The notes under the pieces are model-generated. The model was not told the origin of the DNA and made no database searches. It saw nothing but the letters and a program-made list of their open reading frames with translations. From positions 1 to 64,000 of the forward strand of contig JAJKHS010000126.1 of assembly GCA_021154885.1 (NCBI GenBank): a stretch of 64,000 nucleotides of DNA, in the 5' to 3' direction. The position numbers and the translations under genes are program-made. The stretch is from Thermoanaerobaculum sp. (GTDB lineage Bacteria > Acidobacteriota > Thermoanaerobaculia > Multivoradales > UBA5704). Shown here piece by piece: positions 62,671 through 64,000 of the stretch (positions are counted from its first letter, which is position 1; the number at the start of each line of letters is the position of its first letter).

Positions 62671-64000
62671 CGATTCTCTCCCTTTCCTTCCGAGGCCGGC
62701 GGCTCCGGCAATTCCTTGTAGTAGCGGTCGTAGAGAACCTCAGTTTTGAAACGCTGCCATCGGGTCATATTGCGCTTGGCGCGCTGCCGAAGCTCCTCAA
62801 TCTCGCGCCGCCGGCGGGTCCGAATCCTGCTTCCCTCCAGGTCCAGGGCGCGCACCGTCTGGTCCATCTCCTTTAGAGCGTAGAAGGGCTTTCCCTTGTT
62901 CTGGCGGAGAAGATCGCGCAACTTCTTGACTTGATCGTCCAACTCCTTCTCCTCTGCCCTGAGCGCCTGCTTTCGCTCCACCTCCCGCTGCCGGGCCTCC
63001 ACAAATGAGGGATCCCACCGCTGGTGGATCTTCAGGAGGTCGTCCGCGGCCTTCTGGTTCTCCTCGGAAGGGTCTGCGAGGAGCTCGTCGATCTGGCCGC
63101 GCAGCAGCGCCAGGGCCTCTTTCCGTTTCTCCTGGACCTCGTCCTCGAGATCGGGATCCCGCACGGCCGCGAGCAACTGGAGGGCCCTTTTCGGATCGGG
63201 ATCGTCGCCGAGAAGGACCTCCTCGGCCTCGCCCAATTTGTCGTAGCTACGTTTCCGTTTTTGATTGTCGTATCCCTTGGAGACTTGGCGCAGCTCTTTG
63301 CTCAACTCGCGGGCGGGCTTGAAATTGGGCTGGAGAGAGAAGAGACGCTTGAGCTTCTCCGTCAGAGCGTTGGCCGTCTCGGGCGTCCGATCCTTCTCCA
63401 GTTGCACCCGCAGGGCCTCGACGAAGGCCGACGGGACCCACTCGAGAGCTTCCCTGGTGTGTGGGTCGCGGCGATCGAGCCTTTTCATCTCAAGAGCCCA
63501 TTCCAAGGCCCGCTCGGGATCTCCAGCGTCACGCGCTTCCATGTAGGCGTAGAACGCCTTGTCATAAGGATTGGAATCCTGTTTGTCCTGCTCAGCGCGG
63601 CGCTCGGCGATTTTGATCTCCCGGCGGATCTCTCGGGCGCCGGCGTGATCAGGATCGAGGGCCTCGATCTTCGCGCATTGCTTGGCAGCGTCGTCGAGCC
63701 GTCCACGTTCGAGAAAGCCCTTGGCCTCCTCGGACCATTGCTCGATGAGCTTTTCCTCAGCCATCCGCAATTGGTGGCGAGCCCTCGACTCTTCCGGCAC
63801 CGCCGCCAGGATGGCGTTGGCGATTCCCTGGGCTTCGTTCCACTGCTGGGCTTCGAGCGCTTCCTGAGTCTGCCGGAGCAACTGACTGATCAGGGCTTGA
63901 CGACGGGCCGTGAGCCGTCCATCGCCAGGGTCTTTCTCGAGCGCCTCGACGCAATGGCGGAGCGCCTCCCGGTCGTTCCGGTCCCGCAACAAAGCTTGCA
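62667..64000 (-). CDS. Coiled-coil/TPR-like cytoplasmic protein, 5' end beyond the window
   Basis: At least 444 codons are visible; the frame stays open to the window edge, so the start is missing. The sequence is almost all charged alpha-helix, with several degenerate TPR-like units (ALEALQQWNEAQGIANAILA-like patterns, GRLDDAAKQCAKIEALDPDH). A basic, coiled-coil C-terminus runs around LKEMDQTVRALDLEG and RQRAKRNMTRWQRF. No TM is seen in the visible part. Its stop overlaps the vWA start (ATGA), so it is the first visible gene of the tubulin-like operon. The missing N-terminus could carry a catalytic domain such as a kinase. Confidence 0.8.
   Translation of the reverse strand, partial: QALLRDRNDREALRHCVEALEKDPGDGRLTARRQALISQLLRQTQEALEAQQWNEAQGIANAILAAVPEESRARHQLRMAEEKLIEQWSEEAKGFLERGRLDDAAKQCAKIEALDPDHAGAREIRREIKIAERRAEQDKQDSNPYDKAFYAYMEARDAGDPERALEWALEMKRLDRRDPHTREALEWVPSAFVEALRVQLEKDRTPETANALTEKLKRLFSLQPNFKPARELSKELRQVSKGYDNQKRKRSYDKLGEAEEVLLGDDPDPKRALQLLAAVRDPDLEDEVQEKRKEALALLRGQIDELLADPSEENQKAADDLLKIHQRWDPSFVEARQREVERKQALRAEEKELDDQVKKLRDLLRQNKGKPFYALKEMDQTVRALDLEGSRIRTRRRREIEELRQRAKRNMTRWQRFKTEVLYDRYYKELPEPPASEGKGENR

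Overview
This window reads as chromosome from a high-G+C, Gram-negative bacterium. Signal peptides, several predicted outer-membrane barrels, a sigma-54 two-component pair and a Ser/Thr kinase point to a soil-type or deep-branching lineage. Acidobacteriota (Thermoanaerobaculia- or Holophagae-like) is my best guess, but the sequence alone does not prove it. Coding density is high, and many same-strand neighbours overlap by 4 bases (ATGA or GTGA), which marks real operons.

Left part (1-11.9 kb): a Phd/YefM antitoxin with a frameshifted ParE-like toxin; gltX followed by tRNA-Gln; a succinate-semialdehyde-type dehydrogenase with an upstream tRNA-Ser(GCU); transketolase; a low-G+C GmrSD-like (DUF262/DUF1524) restriction protein; a REP palindrome cluster beside a Y1 (IS200/RAYT-like) transposase; an eight-unit 21-bp tandem repeat; a secreted dienelactone hydrolase; and serS followed by tRNA-Ser(UGA).

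12.2-21.9 kb is an exopolysaccharide or glycan operon: two membrane proteins (one of GT-C type), four GT2 domains and one GT4 glycosyltransferase, and a polyprenyl-phosphate glycosylphosphotransferase. One ORF holds two GT2 domains joined through a palindromic repeat that has kept its frame open.

22-38 kb is mostly housekeeping and envelope genes: YchF, an MFS carrier, a peptidase/propeller/barrel fusion, DUF2203, thymidine kinase, thioesterases, an ECF sigma/anti-sigma pair, an SDR, a YugP-type membrane peptidase, phosphomannomutase and a long IleS. A small bicistron (71-aa protein plus retropepsin-like protease) sits between two perfect 26-bp direct repeats.

38-47 kb carries an M14 carboxypeptidase behind a sensor-kinase/NtrC-type regulator pair with a sigma-54-like promoter, then an outer-membrane barrel.

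The right 17 kb is the most unusual part. It has a 1794-aa RHS/YD-repeat protein whose domain order looks inverted, and a transmembrane Ser/Thr kinase. Facing them is an overlapping gene set: a coiled-coil/TPR-like protein (cut by the window edge), a periplasmic vWA protein with intact MIDAS, a tubulin/FtsZ-like protein with a GGTGSG loop, and a two-TM protein whose N-terminus may be a degenerate tubulin-like domain. A small membrane protein follows. The set resembles a predicted vWA/FtsZ-like membrane-remodelling system and is the best candidate for an uncharacterised system here.
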